DNA of 64,000 nt from Phylloscopus collybita (Eukaryota; Chordata; Aves; Passeriformes; Phylloscopidae). The notes beneath the pieces are model-generated. The model had not been told where the DNA came from. It was given only the letters and a program-made list of their open reading frames with translations, and searched no databases. Both the position numbers and the translations under genes were made by a program. Below, piece after piece: positions 28,346 to 40,880 of the stretch (its first letter is position 1; every line of letters begins with the position of its first letter). The stretch spans positions 82,687,001-82,751,000 of the forward strand of contig JAJNNQ010000075.1 in NCBI GenBank assembly GCA_027886175.1. Reading direction: 5' to 3'.

Positions 28346-30714
28346 ATCACCACTGCAGAGAGCGGAGGGTGTAATGGGGATGAAGGGCCACCTGGGCTGA
28401 AACTTGCAGGTATTCTGCCACTGTGAGCTGTTCTTGCTCATGTTGGTGAGGTTTCTGCTCAGAAACCTGTGTAACAAACCAGGTGTCCTTGTCCCTTAAG
28501 CTTAGTCTCCTCTTGCCCTCTCTGAAACGTGGATAAATTAAAGCTCCTTTAAGAGTCAAAATTAAAAATGAGAAAAGAGCTCTTTTGTAGGCAAAACTGA
28601 TGGCTCTCTCTTACCATAGATTGGTGGTGGCTTCTGCAAAGGCAGAAAAAGTCTTTTCCTAAGAGGTGCTGGGTTGTGCCTATAGGATTTACAGGCAGCT
28701 TTGCCACGTGCCTTGTCTGAGGTGCAGCGTTGGCTGTGCAGGCTCAGCTGGCCAGAAACAGAGGGCAGAGTTAGCCCTGACTTCCTGCATGGGGAAATGA
28801 GTACAACAGTAATTGGCTTTGCTCCCTACTGCCTCCAGCCTGCCTCACAGAGGGGTTTTAATGCTCTTACTCATGGCAATTGCTCCTGCAAACCCTGGAT
28901 TTTGTGAGTGGGAGCCTCAGCATTCATTTGCTTCCCACTCAGGGTCCCTTTGCCAGTGTCACCCCCCCCACTGCCAGTGCTGCTTCCTTGGCTGTGTGTG
29001 GTCCTATTGCTGAGTCCCAACATTTTTTATTTTTGGTTAACATCAGAATGGAGCTGCAGAATAATTGCTCTTTCACTTTGCTCTTAAATAGGCCACGCTG
29101 CTTGTCTGCATAAATGTTCTCTTCATGCATGCTGTCACTCTGCCTCGCAGGCTTCTTGGAGGGGAAAAAAAACCCAAACCACTTTATTTTTCAAAAAGAT
29201 GCCTTTTCTTCCTCATGAATTGCCCCTGCTCTGTATGATAGCCAGCAATTGGCCCTGAAGGATGAATACTAAGTTGCTTTGCCAAGGTGCAAATCAGCCA
29301 TAAGGCATCCCGTATATTCGGGGCTGTCCTGTGAGACCTTTCAGGGGATTGAAGCCCGGGTGAGGCCACCTCGGCAGATCCACCCCACTCAAGCACACGA
29401 CCTTAAAAACCAAAGCCAGGCTTTAGCCACTGGTGTGCAAATCCCAGTAAGACGGCCGAGGAGCTGCAGATGCAAGTCAGTCTTCTCCAGGATGAAAGCT
29501 TTTGCTGTCAAGCTGTTCAAAGGGAAACATCCTGAGGCTGAAAACTGCTGGTGTGCGCTGGCTCCTGCTCCAGAGGCTGGCCACGTGCCTCAGCTTGCCT
29601 CAGACCCGCAGGGAGTGAGGGATGGATGGATGGATGGATAGATGGATGGAGGCAGAGAGTCCCGGGGGAAGGGTACAGAGGAACAAGCCAGGCTTTGCAA
29701 AGCTGGCTGCAGAGCCCCTGCCCTGCTCGCCCCTGCCTCCCTGCCCAGAGGCAAATGTGTTTGCCTCAAATGCGACAGGATTTGGCCAAGGAATGCACAA
29801 AGCTCTGCCATGAAGGAGAGCACCGAAGGGTTTGCCCTCCTTGCCGAAGAACTTGCCGGCAGAGATGCTGCAACTGATCAGGGCTAATAGCGTTTATGCG
29901 ACCTGATTACTTATCAGAATAAAAGCCAGCTCAGCCTTCAGTCCTGGTCAGCTTTCACTGCAATGTTTTCCCGGTGCACAGAGGCCACCCTGAAGGAAAC
30001 GTGCGGGAAAAACTGGACCACGCACCCTGCTGGGCTGAAGCCTGTGTCACTCTCGCAGAGCCAAGGTAGAGTTTGTTACAACAGGGGAAAAAAAAAAAGA
30101 AAGGTGTAAGTCAGACCATGGGGCAGCGGGGGGAGTGAACCATGTGGAAGAGAGAGGATGCATGTGGGAGCAGCGCCCGTGCCTGGAGGGGCAAGGAAAG
30201 CGGGATACGAGAGCCTGGCTCGCCTGGCGTGACTCCGCGCATTTGGAGGCACCAAAGCGGAGCGGCCCGAGATCGCTGCCGCAGGCTGTGCTTTGCTTTG
30301 CAGGCACGGAGGTGAGGGCAAACAGAGGTTTTGCGTTTTAAAACAGTGAATGTAGGGGCTTAAGAGACATCATGAGACTCCTGTGCAAGGCTTGCAACCT
30401 CTTCCATCACCCACAGCTTTCTGTAGACTTCTGTTCCAGACTGCCCTAGCTCTGCTGGAGTGGTAATTAGGCTGTGTTTTGTCCTACTTCTCTCAATGAA
30501 AGGTTGTTCGGGAGCCTCCCTGCTCCGACAATTAGAAACCAGCTAAAAAGAAGGGAGCAGCCACATGGGGTCAGCTGGAGGATCCTTCTGAGTATCATAT
30601 GTCCAGCATCAGTCAGTAGCATGTTTTAGCAGGAAAAGCAAGGCCTCTTAAGTGTAGAGAACCTAGGTTATAACCAAACCAAACAAATCTTCAGCCTCTC
30701 TGGAAGAAAACATG
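28346..30714. other. Intergenic, no gene recognised
   Basis: Contains a short GATG tandem repeat (29621-29651) and a moderately CpG-rich stretch near 30160-30320. No exon or RNA gene was recognised. Confidence 0.55.
29621..29651. repeat. (GATG)n microsatellite
   Basis: About seven copies of the tetramer GATG, one of them GATA, uninterrupted by other sequence. Confidence 0.9.
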
Positions 30715-31140
30715 AAGCATTTGTGAGGCCACATCTAAGTGTGCCATGTCCATTTGTAGGGCCCTTGGTACCAGAGCAGGTCCAACAGAAGGATGTGGCG
30801 TACAAAGAGAGGACAAGAGCCGGGATTGTCCAGCCTGAAGAAGAGAAGGCTGAAAGGAGACCTCACTGCTGTCTGACACTACCTTTCAGGAAATACAGAG
30901 CCACACTCACCTTGGAAGTGCAGAGTGAAAGGATGAGAGGTACCAAACAGAAGTTATGTACAAGGAAATCCCAACTAAACATCAGCAAACAACTTTCACA
31001 GGGTTGGTGGTCAGTCTCCTGCAGGGCTGTGCAAAGCTCTCTCAACAGAGGCTTACTCTGACTTTAAAGCTGGCTGTGCTTTGGGTAGGGATTGGGCCAG
31101 ACAGTCCCTTCTGACCTTATTTATTGTGTGAATCTATGTG
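30715..31140 (+). repeat. CR1 LINE 3' region, diverged
   Basis: 'tgtccagcctgaagaagag' with 'aaggctgaaaggagacctca', 'gggattgggccagacagtc' and 'ccttctgacc', then an end near 'tgtgtgaatctatg', follows the CR1 3' order in sense orientation. It is more diverged than the copy at 20.3 kb, suggesting an older insertion. Confidence 0.8.
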
Positions 31141-32939
31141 TAGTTTATAGGTATACCTGATTTTCTTGTTTAATTTCTATGTATACCTGTAGCCCAGGCA
31201 ACTGTAATCACCCCTGTTCAACATCTCTTGTAATAACATCTCATTTTCACTTCCCTGTGGTACTACCAGATACCACCCAATTTTGTTGAAATTGCCAGTG
31301 AAGCTCTTTGTGCAGCATCTTTTCTTTCAGCATGTTAATCTCTTTCCCTTTGCTGTTCCAGTTTCTGTGCTGTATTTCAAAGAACGAGATTTCTGACAAA
31401 GCCATGACCAAGAGCCAGGTGGTGGCTCAGAAGCCAGGCAGCACCTCCAGCAGATGTGGCTGACAGGGTTATCAGGGTTGGTGCTCCAGCTGTGTGGATG
31501 ATCAAGGTTCAGACTTGAGCTCAGCTCCTGAGTCTCCTTTCTGATGGTCCTTTTTCCCAGACAGTGACACAGCCACCTGTGGGTGTCTCTGAGTGCAGCT
31601 GGTGTTGGTGGGAGCCCTGCCCCTCACATCTTCAACACGTGGCCCTGGCCTCCAGGGGTTTGGTGCCCAGAGGGTACCTATGGCTCCTGCAGTGGCTCTG
31701 TATCCACATCTCAGGGACAGAGTCTGACCTCTTGGTGTCGAGGCAAATCAGGCAATTACAAACTAAGGTGGGACAGCCAGTCCAAGAGGAAGCTGGTCCT
31801 TCCCTTCTGCCACCCACTGAAGGCCAATTGCTCTGCATTCATCTCTGAAGCCAACAGCACCGTGCTTGGTTGAAATGGCTGCGACCTCCACATCACCCTC
31901 TGTGATGCTTTAACTATATCAGGTGAAAAACACATCTCAAATTAAGGTGGTGGGGCTATGGGCCATGAGCAAGCCCTTCAGCGTTACTGTCCATATTGCC
32001 CTTTTTGCAGCCTGTCCTTTAATGCAGGAAGTGGCATTTAAAACGGACAGTCATACTCGAAGGACCAACACTCTCACTTGTGAACCCTACATGAACCCAG
32101 GAAAAAAATCAATAAGGGTTTAAAAAGACCAGTGAAATAGCATTTAATCTCCTTTGTGTCAGCAGATCTGCAGACAGGTTTAGGGTTGTTTTGCATCTGG
32201 GACTGAAAAAAAAAATTGCCATGTAGGATTGCCTGCAGGTGATTAAGTTTTGTTTTAAAACTTTAAACAAACATGAAAATCTTAGCGTAAGCTTCTCAAA
32301 GATTAAGCAGTCATGAACTTGGGAAGAAAGAGCACAAGGCTGGGATTCAGGAGATTTAGGATTGCTATCTTCTCCACTACTGTGCTCCTTGGAGTGTGAC
32401 TATGTCCTGCTTCATTCAAACCAGATCTTCCACTGAAATCAGAAGGCATAAGTTAGCCTGGGAGCTGAGGACTTAAACACTGTCAGGAGATATTTGCTGG
32501 GTTTACTTTTCTTCACTGCTGCCCATGAGGGCAAGAGCTCTGGGATGAGGACTGGTCCCTACATGTTTGTAAAATTATGAGCTCTGATCTTTATTGCTCT
32601 TCTCTGAGGGTCCTTATAAGGAGTTGTGTTGCCATATGCTTGTGTCCACACTTTGTCTTTGTCTGGAGATACCGATCACAGCTTGAGGTCTGTGGCTGTA
32701 AAGAGAGACAGGAATGTCAGTGACCGGGGATGGGCTCTGGTGATGTGCAGCCAAGGGCTCCAACGAAGCTGAAATGCTTTGTCAGGTTGTGTGACTGGTG
32801 CCAGAGCCCTGAGCCTGCTGGGAGCCACTGGCAGCAGGGTACACACAGGCCCACTCCGTGCACAGCTCTTCATCCTTGTGTGCACATCCACAGCATGTGC
32901 AGGAGAAGGTACATCAATTAGGTGTTTCCTCCTTTTTCC

Positions 32940-32976
<37 letters not shown>

Positions 32977-34206
32977 GTGTTGAACTTGATAAGAGTAAAA
33001 ACCTTCACATTATCAGACTGTGCATTCCCACCCCCAGTGAAGGCTGCAGCAGAGGCGGCACTCACTCTGTCCCACAGCCCCGGGCAGCACCAGTGACCCC
33101 ACACACTCACGGACAGTGGCACCTGACTCATTTCCTTCTCTGGGTGGGGCAAAACCTCTTGCATGGCAAAACCTCTGCTGACCCCGGGGACAAAGGTTGG
33201 CCAGTGCTTGCGTGCGGCCAGCGGGAGCGGGTTTTCTCCTCCTCTTTTCATGTGACATCAATGGGAATGACCCAGGGTTTATGAATCCCAGACGGAAAAC
33301 ATCAGCAGTGGAAAGCACAGCTGGTCCAGCCGTGTTTCCATTTGCAAGACTCATTTTGGGCAGGGGACATGTGGCCATTTGGTACTTCAGGGCAAGGGCT
33401 GCCAGTTTTTCCTGTGAGTAGAACAGCATCCACCTGTGCAGTTCAAACCAAAATCTGATGATGACGGCGAACCTGCTTCAGCTTCTGACCTCAATTCCCT
33501 CACAATCTGTGGGAAAAAGAGAATTGTTCCCCGTTTGCCCGAACAAGTAAGTGGTGTTTGATGTGTGTCTCTGCACACAGTCGGGCAGGAAGAGGGATGT
33601 GCGGTGTACAAATGCGCTTGTGCTCACAACGCAGCTTTGATTGCACAGTTGTGTCATAGATGGGGGTGATACACCAACAATGTTGTGTAACAACAGAAGG
33701 TTTTTCCAAACTTACACAACAGCTGGATCCATACTCTAGATCAAGAAACTGTAACTAATTTATTCCAGGTAACAAAGCACACCCTGAACAGTGGAAGCTT
33801 GGTACATTACACACACACCCCCGCCCTGCAACTGTCCCAGTATAGATGACAACATTTTAACTTGTTTTGCATCAAGATTAACGTGCTTGGCATAAGTGAG
33901 GGAACAAAGATAACCCTTCTGAACTAGTATGTGGTGTCTGCTCCAGTGGAAGATGCAAGGTGCCTAATAGCTTTCCATGGAGACCCCATTTGTGAGCACA
34001 GGGAAAAAAGTCAAAGTGGCAGCAAAATCCAAGTGCATTGGATGATGGTGACAACTCCAAAAAGCACACTTCTACATGTGGTCACAGTAAAACCTAAATT
34101 TCCCACTTTGAAAAGCCAGGGAAAGCAATCCTTATCAAACCTGGCATCCTCAAGGTACACCAGATGTATCCAGAGCCACTCATGCTGCCACAGGAGCACA
34201 TCCTAG

Positions 34207-34207
<1 letters not shown>
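31141..34207. other. Intergenic, no gene recognised
   Basis: Contains a T12/A24 homopolymer block. The 191-codon - strand ORF at 32676-33251 reads through that block as Phe and Lys runs and shows no other protein character, so it is not called as a gene. Confidence 0.55.
32941..32976. repeat. T12-A24 homopolymer block
   Basis: Twelve T followed directly by twenty-four A. This may be a length-variable or assembly-sensitive site. Confidence 0.9.
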
Positions 34208-34208
<1 letters not shown>

Positions 34209-34245
<37 letters not shown>

Positions 34246-34255
34246 AAAAAAAAAA
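34209..34255. repeat. Long poly(A) tract
   Basis: Forty-six A and one T over 47 bases. CR1 insertions do not leave poly(A) tails, so this is either a slipped homopolymer or the tail of a retrocopy. I saw no AATAAA just upstream and recognised no parent gene. Confidence 0.9.
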
Positions 34256-37200
34256 TAAGTAGTTAAGTAGTTGGCTGTTCCTTTTTATCTGGCTTATAGA
34301 GAGAGAGCAATGATCTAGAAGAGCACTGGTGAGCTCTGTCTTAGAATCCTTTTCCAGTTGCTTCTAGAAAAATCCTGCTGTAAATCCCTTGCAGTTGCAG
34401 CACCTCTGGTGGTTCTGGGAGAGAGATGAAGTTGCCATCCTCTGCCACGTCCCCATAGACTCTTCTAGAGGACAACCATCTCTAGGCAGAGACACCTAAG
34501 TTCAGCTAGGAGCCTCACAAGACCAGACTAGGAGGGCTGAAGGGTTTTCTCTGCATAACACACATTGCAAGGCTTTTGGCAAATGTGCTGTGGCTGACAC
34601 AGTCAGTGTTGGCAGCCTCTCCCCTTGCTGCAGAAACCCCCTGCAAGGCAGCCCTGGACACAAATACAGATCTGGTGATGGCTCCAGGGAAAACAGAAAT
34701 TGATTTCTGTTCTGTACATGGGAAGCCAGAAAGAGGCTGGTACTGGAGTCAGGTTGGGAAAAATGACCAAGAAAGAGGCCACACTCGTGACTGAAGAATT
34801 CAGCCTCTAAATACCCTGCTGAGAAGCTGATGTCATGAGGATGGGGAAATCCACTGCTGTGATATAATGTTTACTTGGCTCTGGAGCTGTAGCATGAAAC
34901 TTGTGCAGATGCCATGAATTGAAAGTGTTTGTCAGGACTTACACACTATTGCAGTGAAAACCAAAGTCAGGAGTTATCTTCCATCACAAGAGTGGGTTCA
35001 CACAAAGTAATGAGATTTCATCTCTTGCTTTCAGTGTCTGCATTTTATATCAGCTCCCTGTGATTAAATGAAGAATACATCATGATTTTATAGCACAGCC
35101 TGCGCTTCTCATAAAATCTCTTGGCAAGAAAGAATTTCGCTTAAGATACACAGCGAAAACAGCAAGGCTTTTTCTATAACCACAAAGTAATTGGTCAAGA
35201 TCTACTACTGAACCAAGCAGAAACTCTCCTCTTTATATCTTTCATCTCTTGACAAACAGTTATCACTGCAATGAAAAATGTTTGAAAGGCAAAATCTTGT
35301 GATAGAGTTTATCCAAAATATTTTTGTGTTCATGGGGCACATCGCTGACAATTGCTCTGTGCTTCATGACAAGTTCAGAGAATAGTAAACTACTAGGAAA
35401 AGTGTTTCTGTTCCAAAAAGAGCTTTTATGCCCCTCAGTCAGAACATGCCTGTACTTACTAAAGCTGGGCAAAAGAAATATTTGTCTGTATATTTTGTAA
35501 AAGCTTTGAATCCTTTTTACTTCCCTGCAGTTTTTTAACTTTTCTTAAGAGAAAATAAGTGCAAAGCCCCTTTCCAAATTCTGAGATCTGTTTGCTTGTT
35601 TTGTTTTTTTTTTCAGAAGAAGCACCAAGCCAGAGGAGGACATTTACCAGGATTCATGGCGTCCCAGTCAAAATCTGCACCCTGTGTCAGGCAAGCCAAA
35701 TTCCCATTAGCTCCTGAGGTTCAGCCAGCAATACAATTCCTGTTTCCCTTTCTGTATTTTTTTTTTTTTTTTAGCTGATTCACCACTTTGTCACCCCCAC
35801 ACACCAAGTCAGCCTAAGGACTGTGGCCAAAGGAAAGCAGTAACCTCTGAGCTGGTACCCAGAGGAATGGCTTAGGATCTTCTGCTGGGACCAGGAGGCG
35901 TTGCTCCTGCTGCAAAAGAAGTTCTACAATTGCATGTTTGGTATAGAGAAGTTAGAAAACCACCCTCATGTTATAATTCCTTGGCTTCCTCAACAGCTTC
36001 TTTTCAAATCCTAAATGACCCAGGTGGAAAGAACAGTGCCTGTGCTTTGCTCACCCGCAATTAGGAAGGAAACAAGTTTAAACTGTGCTTGTTCTGTCTG
36101 TGGCAAAGGGAAGACTCGTGCTCCCCAATCTGCCCCCAAAATTACTCCTAATAGGACTAAATAGTGTTTTGCAACCGGGCTCTGGGCAAGCAGTGAGCTG
36201 CCGTCGGGAGGCTCTGCTGCATGCTACCACCAAAACGCCAGCATGCTTTCGCATGTATCATGCTATTGTTATTATAATGGCAATTAACGAGATGTAAACA
36301 AATTATATGTCTCGATACAACCCTTTAATGAGCTGAGGTGCATACCTAGTGGTAGGTAAAAGGTAAAACAACAGCACTAGGCAAGTCGTTTCTGGAGCCA
36401 TTACAAGTAATTTGCAAGTGCAGGCATCTCAGTTTTGCAATCTCACTCATCTTCATTTCCTTCGAACCCCGAATCTTGCCAGCGACAGCAGGCTCTGGCT
36501 TCTCTTTTGGAAAGGTTTGCCTTTACTCAGCTCTCTTGCTCTGGCTGTGCTTGTGCAAGCATTGACAAATATTTAACTCCATTGATATTTTTAGCCTGGA
36601 GTAAAAGAGAAAAGCAAGTCTTCTGTGGACAGGGATTATTTTCTCCTAAAGTTGCCCTTTTAATTATTCTGTGAAGAAATCAGGGTTGTATTTGCCCAAG
36701 GGTTCTACTTTTGTTACACGCTTTGCAAGTGCCTGAAGTTGCTGCTCTAAGCCTCATTAGGCAATTTTAGCAAATCGCAGCACGCTCCTGAGCCCTCGCT
36801 GCTTATGCCGCAGCCCCGTGTTTTTGTGATCTGCCCTACGTGCAGGGAGCTGCCTGGCAGAGAGCTGCAGTGCAAAGGGACCCTGAGAAACAAAACTGAG
36901 AGCAAAGGGATGCACTCGGCAGGTGCCTGCCAAGCAGGACCTCCCGGGTCTGGGCTGTGGCAGCCAAAAAGGTGTGCGGGTTCCTGGCAGGCAGCGCAGC
37001 GAGGGGGGATTGGGGCACGCAGACAAACTGCAGGAGCTGTCAGGAGCCCCAGCCTCGCTGTAAAGAAAGAGAAATCCAAGTGCTAGCTAACTGTTACCGA
37101 GCAAAGCAGCACACCTGCACTAGGATGCTGGGGGAAAAGAGCCTGGCGGTGGAAAAGCACACTGAGGGATTTAAGGGATGAGGCAAGGCAGTTTGCCCCA

Positions 37201-39899
37201 GCTCTGTGAGCCTACGGGTTCTGAACAAGCCCAGGCCCTGCATTGTAACGCAGCCCAGAGTGAGGAGCGAGCTGGCCGCACAGGTGGTGGGCACTGTGTG
37301 GGCCCAGAGGCACAGCAAGGCCCCGGCACACTGGGGGCAGCATGACAGAGCCTGCTGTGGCACAGCGCTTGCAGGGCTTCATCTCCCTGGGAATCTTAAA
37401 GCCCTTTTGAACTGATAAACCATTCCCATGACATTATAGGATAATATCTTTTATCCTTGGTGTTTTTTGGGGAAAAAAACCCCTAGCACAAGAGAAAACC
37501 CTACCCTCCAGCACTGTGGCTTAGAGAAATTATGTGAGCTCAGCTGATCTTACCAGTGGGAAATGCTGGCTTCTCCCAGAGCAGTGTCTGCTATAAGAAG
37601 GAAAAAAGTAGGATGAAAAAGGGTTGAATAAGAAAAGGGGAAACACAGAGACCATTTTACAGTAAGGGCTTAGGAATGTTTACCTACAACAGCAGCTCAT
37701 GTCACGGCCAGGGTGAGCAGGGGCCAGATGCTGGGTTTCTGCTTGTGCACAGCTGCAGGTGCCTTGAAATGGGAGCAAAACCCTCTTCCAAATGGGGCTT
37801 TGCCATTTGGGGAAAGACGGGCACACACGCCATGCAAAATGTAGGTCAGGGCCACGGATAAGTGCTGGGGTGCTCTGCAGGGACCTGTGTGATGGACTAA
37901 CCAAGTTGTACAAAGAGAAAACATATCAAGATCCCGTACGGCTGGCCTCAGCTTGTATCACTCACTAAATATTTGATGAATACTAACTGCTTAACCTACT
38001 TTACTGCTCTCGCCTACCGCAGCGTTGACTGGCTCCTCCATCTTTTCTCTATTATTGGTGCATTTTTGAGGAAGACCCTGTCTCACAACAAAACAGTGAT
38101 CTTAGATGTCAGACAAAAAAGGAAACACAAAAGACGGAAGGTGAAACAGACAATCCCAGGAAGAGGAAAGCAATATGTGGGCACAGGAAAATATAAATTG
38201 TGTGGCAGGGCACTATCACAATTTTACAATAGAAACCAGCAAAGTCTGGTGATGGAAGTGTGTGGAGAATCACATTAATCTTCTATCCCTTCCTGAAAAA
38301 AAAAAAAAAAAAGTAAAATTGATTTCACCCTGGGAATTGCACAGGCATGAATCTTACTGATATAACTATATGGAAGAATTGCCAAGGAACTTCACCCTAT
38401 ATGAAACTGCTCATTGCATAATTTTAAAGTTGTATTCTTATTCATGTAATATCTAGTTTTGCCACCATAAATATTCATGAAGGAGAGAGAAAATGGGTGC
38501 AGGCAGGACTCCAGGTGGCAGAAGGGTTTTTACATGATGGGCACCTCAGTAAGGTCACTCAGGGCATGATTCTCCTCTTCCTGCTGAGAGCAGAGATTGC
38601 TAAGCCAAGGTGCTCTCTGGCCTTATAAAAATCAGGGAAAACAGATGAGGAGCAATAAAAATAAAACACAGTTATATTGTGAAGTCCTACAGCAGCCCTT
38701 GCTCCAGTATTTCAGAAGCTAGGGTTCAGTTTAATCAAGCATAGCTTTCCTGAGCAGAGCTGCTCGTGAAACTCCTGGGGACGTGCAGTGGCAGCTCCGT
38801 CAACAAAGAACCATTTTTCTTCATTATTAATAAAACATGGCTGGCTTGTGCTTTTTGGTCAGCCAAAGAGGAGGAAGAAATAGTGTTCAGACTGGCAGAG
38901 AGCAGCCAGTTCAAAGGTTTTTTCAAAGATTGTATCAAATACCTGTACCCTGGCATTCCTGTTACCCACTCCTTGTCTCTCCCTGTGCTGCCTTGGGGGT
39001 GTCCCTGCTCCCCAGTTCAGAACAACCCAAGAGCTCTGGCATTGATGGTATGGCTGAGCACTGACTTTCTGCAGGGCTGATTTATGCTGCAGGAAAGTGT
39101 TTTTCACTCTGAACCGACTCCTTTCCGTGAAACAGCACTGTGAGAAATTGGCCTCATCAGTCCAGTGAGCTGGGGTGGGACTGGGTGCACCAAGGATGGC
39201 CATGCCCGTGTGGATCTGTGAATGCACAAATCTCTTGTGCTGGCCCCACGAGCAAAGCCTGGACCATGCTGTTTCCAAGAAATCTGCTGATTTACTGTTT
39301 TATTTTACTTACAGTGACACGTACCAGGGCATGACTCACTTATTTGCTCTCTAAAACCTTTTATTCTTTAATTGTTGCAGTCTTCTGTCCTCAGCACAGG
39401 AGGGAAATACCCAGAAAGAGGACATCTGGCAAGCCAAGCACATACAAAGCATTGTCCCAACATGCAGGGGCAAGCAAGGGCCAAGGTGTAAGCCGAGAGG
39501 GGATTATCAAGGGACACCAGGAACCACATTCTAATGTGAATCACATCAGGAATGCCATTCTATGATCCTATGGTCTCTAATTCTTGTAATAGGAATGCTT
39601 TCATTGTGCTACTTTCTGCCTTTAGCTTCTACTTCTCTTCCCCAAAACACCACTTGCATGTGGGTAGGTAACACAAACACCAGCAGCACCAGTGGGAAAG
39701 ATGGGTGATTCTTAACAAGGAAAGAGTTTATGCAGAAGTTAATTATTTGCAAATTGGCAGTGATACTTTGACCTCAGATACTTGAAGACCTGGCTAATGG
39801 CACCTCTGGGCCAGAAGTAGTTAGTAAGACTTGATATAGGATGAGTGAAACTGACTTGGTACAAGAGATGGCCAGACAAATAGGGTGGCTGCCTTTAAA
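34256..39899. other. Intergenic, no gene recognised
   Basis: Mixed composition. T-runs lie near 35759-35773 and an A-run at 38296-38312. A GC-richer stretch occupies about 36780-37400. Segment 36230-36345 is rich in TAAT-type motifs (see findings). A possible CR1 end, 'gccattctatgatcctatg', lies near 39555. No exon was recognised. Confidence 0.5.
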
Positions 39900-40180
39900 A
39901 CTGAGGGCAAAGGAGAAAACTGGCCAACTTCATGTCAATGCCCTGGAAATACTGGAGAAAATAATCAAATATGGACTAATTCACACTTGGTGATAAAAGG
40001 AATGAGCACCAAATGAGCTAAAGCAAATTTATTTCCTTTTATGGCAATCATCAGTCTTACAGAAAGGAGAGGCAGTAGGTGTCACATATCTTGTCTTCCC
40101 AGTACTTTTGACAGTGTCTCTGATGCCGTTCTCATCATAAGCTCAAAAGAGAAGTTTACAAGAGGCTGACACAAGGCTTG
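39900..40180 (+). repeat. CR1/L3-like reverse-transcriptase fragment, ancient
   Basis: 'tgtcacatatcttgtcttcc' followed by 'agtacttttgacagtgtctc' and 'cgttctcatcataagctc' resembles the CR1 reverse-transcriptase stretch that encodes a DF..AFDTV motif. It is degraded and its boundaries are approximate. Confidence 0.5.
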
Positions 40181-40523
40181 TCAAATTGTAGCAAGAGGGT
40201 GAGTGACAGCAGGCGCAGTGGCTGTACCAGGAACAGCAGGGCAGGCTGCTCCCAGGGCTGGCATTGTCACTGATGTCGCTGAGAGGACGCTGTGCTGGTG
40301 TGGGGGAAAACACAGGATGCAATTCAGAACAGGGACAGGCTCATATGAGACGGTGCTATCAGGCAGGAACAATGGACAAATCCAGCCAGGCAATAGCCTG
40401 GCTGGCAGATTGCTGGGCAGGAACCTGGCTTGTGAGCTAAGGCCTGGGAGCACTGCGTTTCTGAGACAAAGGCATAAACCACACTGGGATGTGATACCTT
40501 GGGAAGGCTGATCTGGAACAGAG

Positions 40524-40880
40524 ACTGCACAGAGCTAGAGAATAAAATAGATATTTATTGAAAGGCCTTTAAGGCTTCATCTTGGGCAGTACAAGAGCTT
40601 GGCCAGGGCTACACCCAAGGTGAACTTAGAATAGTCACAAAAATGGATGACCAGTCACAAGGTCTTACACATTTATAAGTTTTGGTCTGTTTCCATATTG
40701 GGGTTTAATTGCCCAATTACAGCTTCAGGTTATGAAGTCCCATCCTGCTTGTTTTCTCTCTTCAGTCCGTTGTTGTTTATGCTTTTGGGCCTGAAAACTT
40801 GTACCCTTTGTCCTTGGTCTCCAGCAGGAAAGGATTTGTTTTGTCTACCTACTCTGTGAAGAGAGCTTACTAACACTTAA
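40524..40880 (-). mobile_element. Endogenous-retrovirus LTR-like fragment
   Basis: The + strand reads 'agatatttattgaaaggcc', 'aaggcttcatcttgggcag' and 'agcttggccagggctacac', later 'ataagttttggtctgtttcc' and 'ttgtccttggtctccagcag'. I recall this pattern from avian, chiefly songbird, LTRs in antisense. On the - strand an AATAAA lies near the 3' end of the putative LTR. No second LTR or internal gag/pol/env sequence was seen, so it is probably a solo or truncated LTR. Family and exact ends are uncertain. Confidence 0.5.

Noticed and set aside
32676..33251. 191-codon - strand ORF
   Set aside because: It is kept open by the T/A homopolymer block read as Phe and Lys runs; the remainder has no protein-like features.
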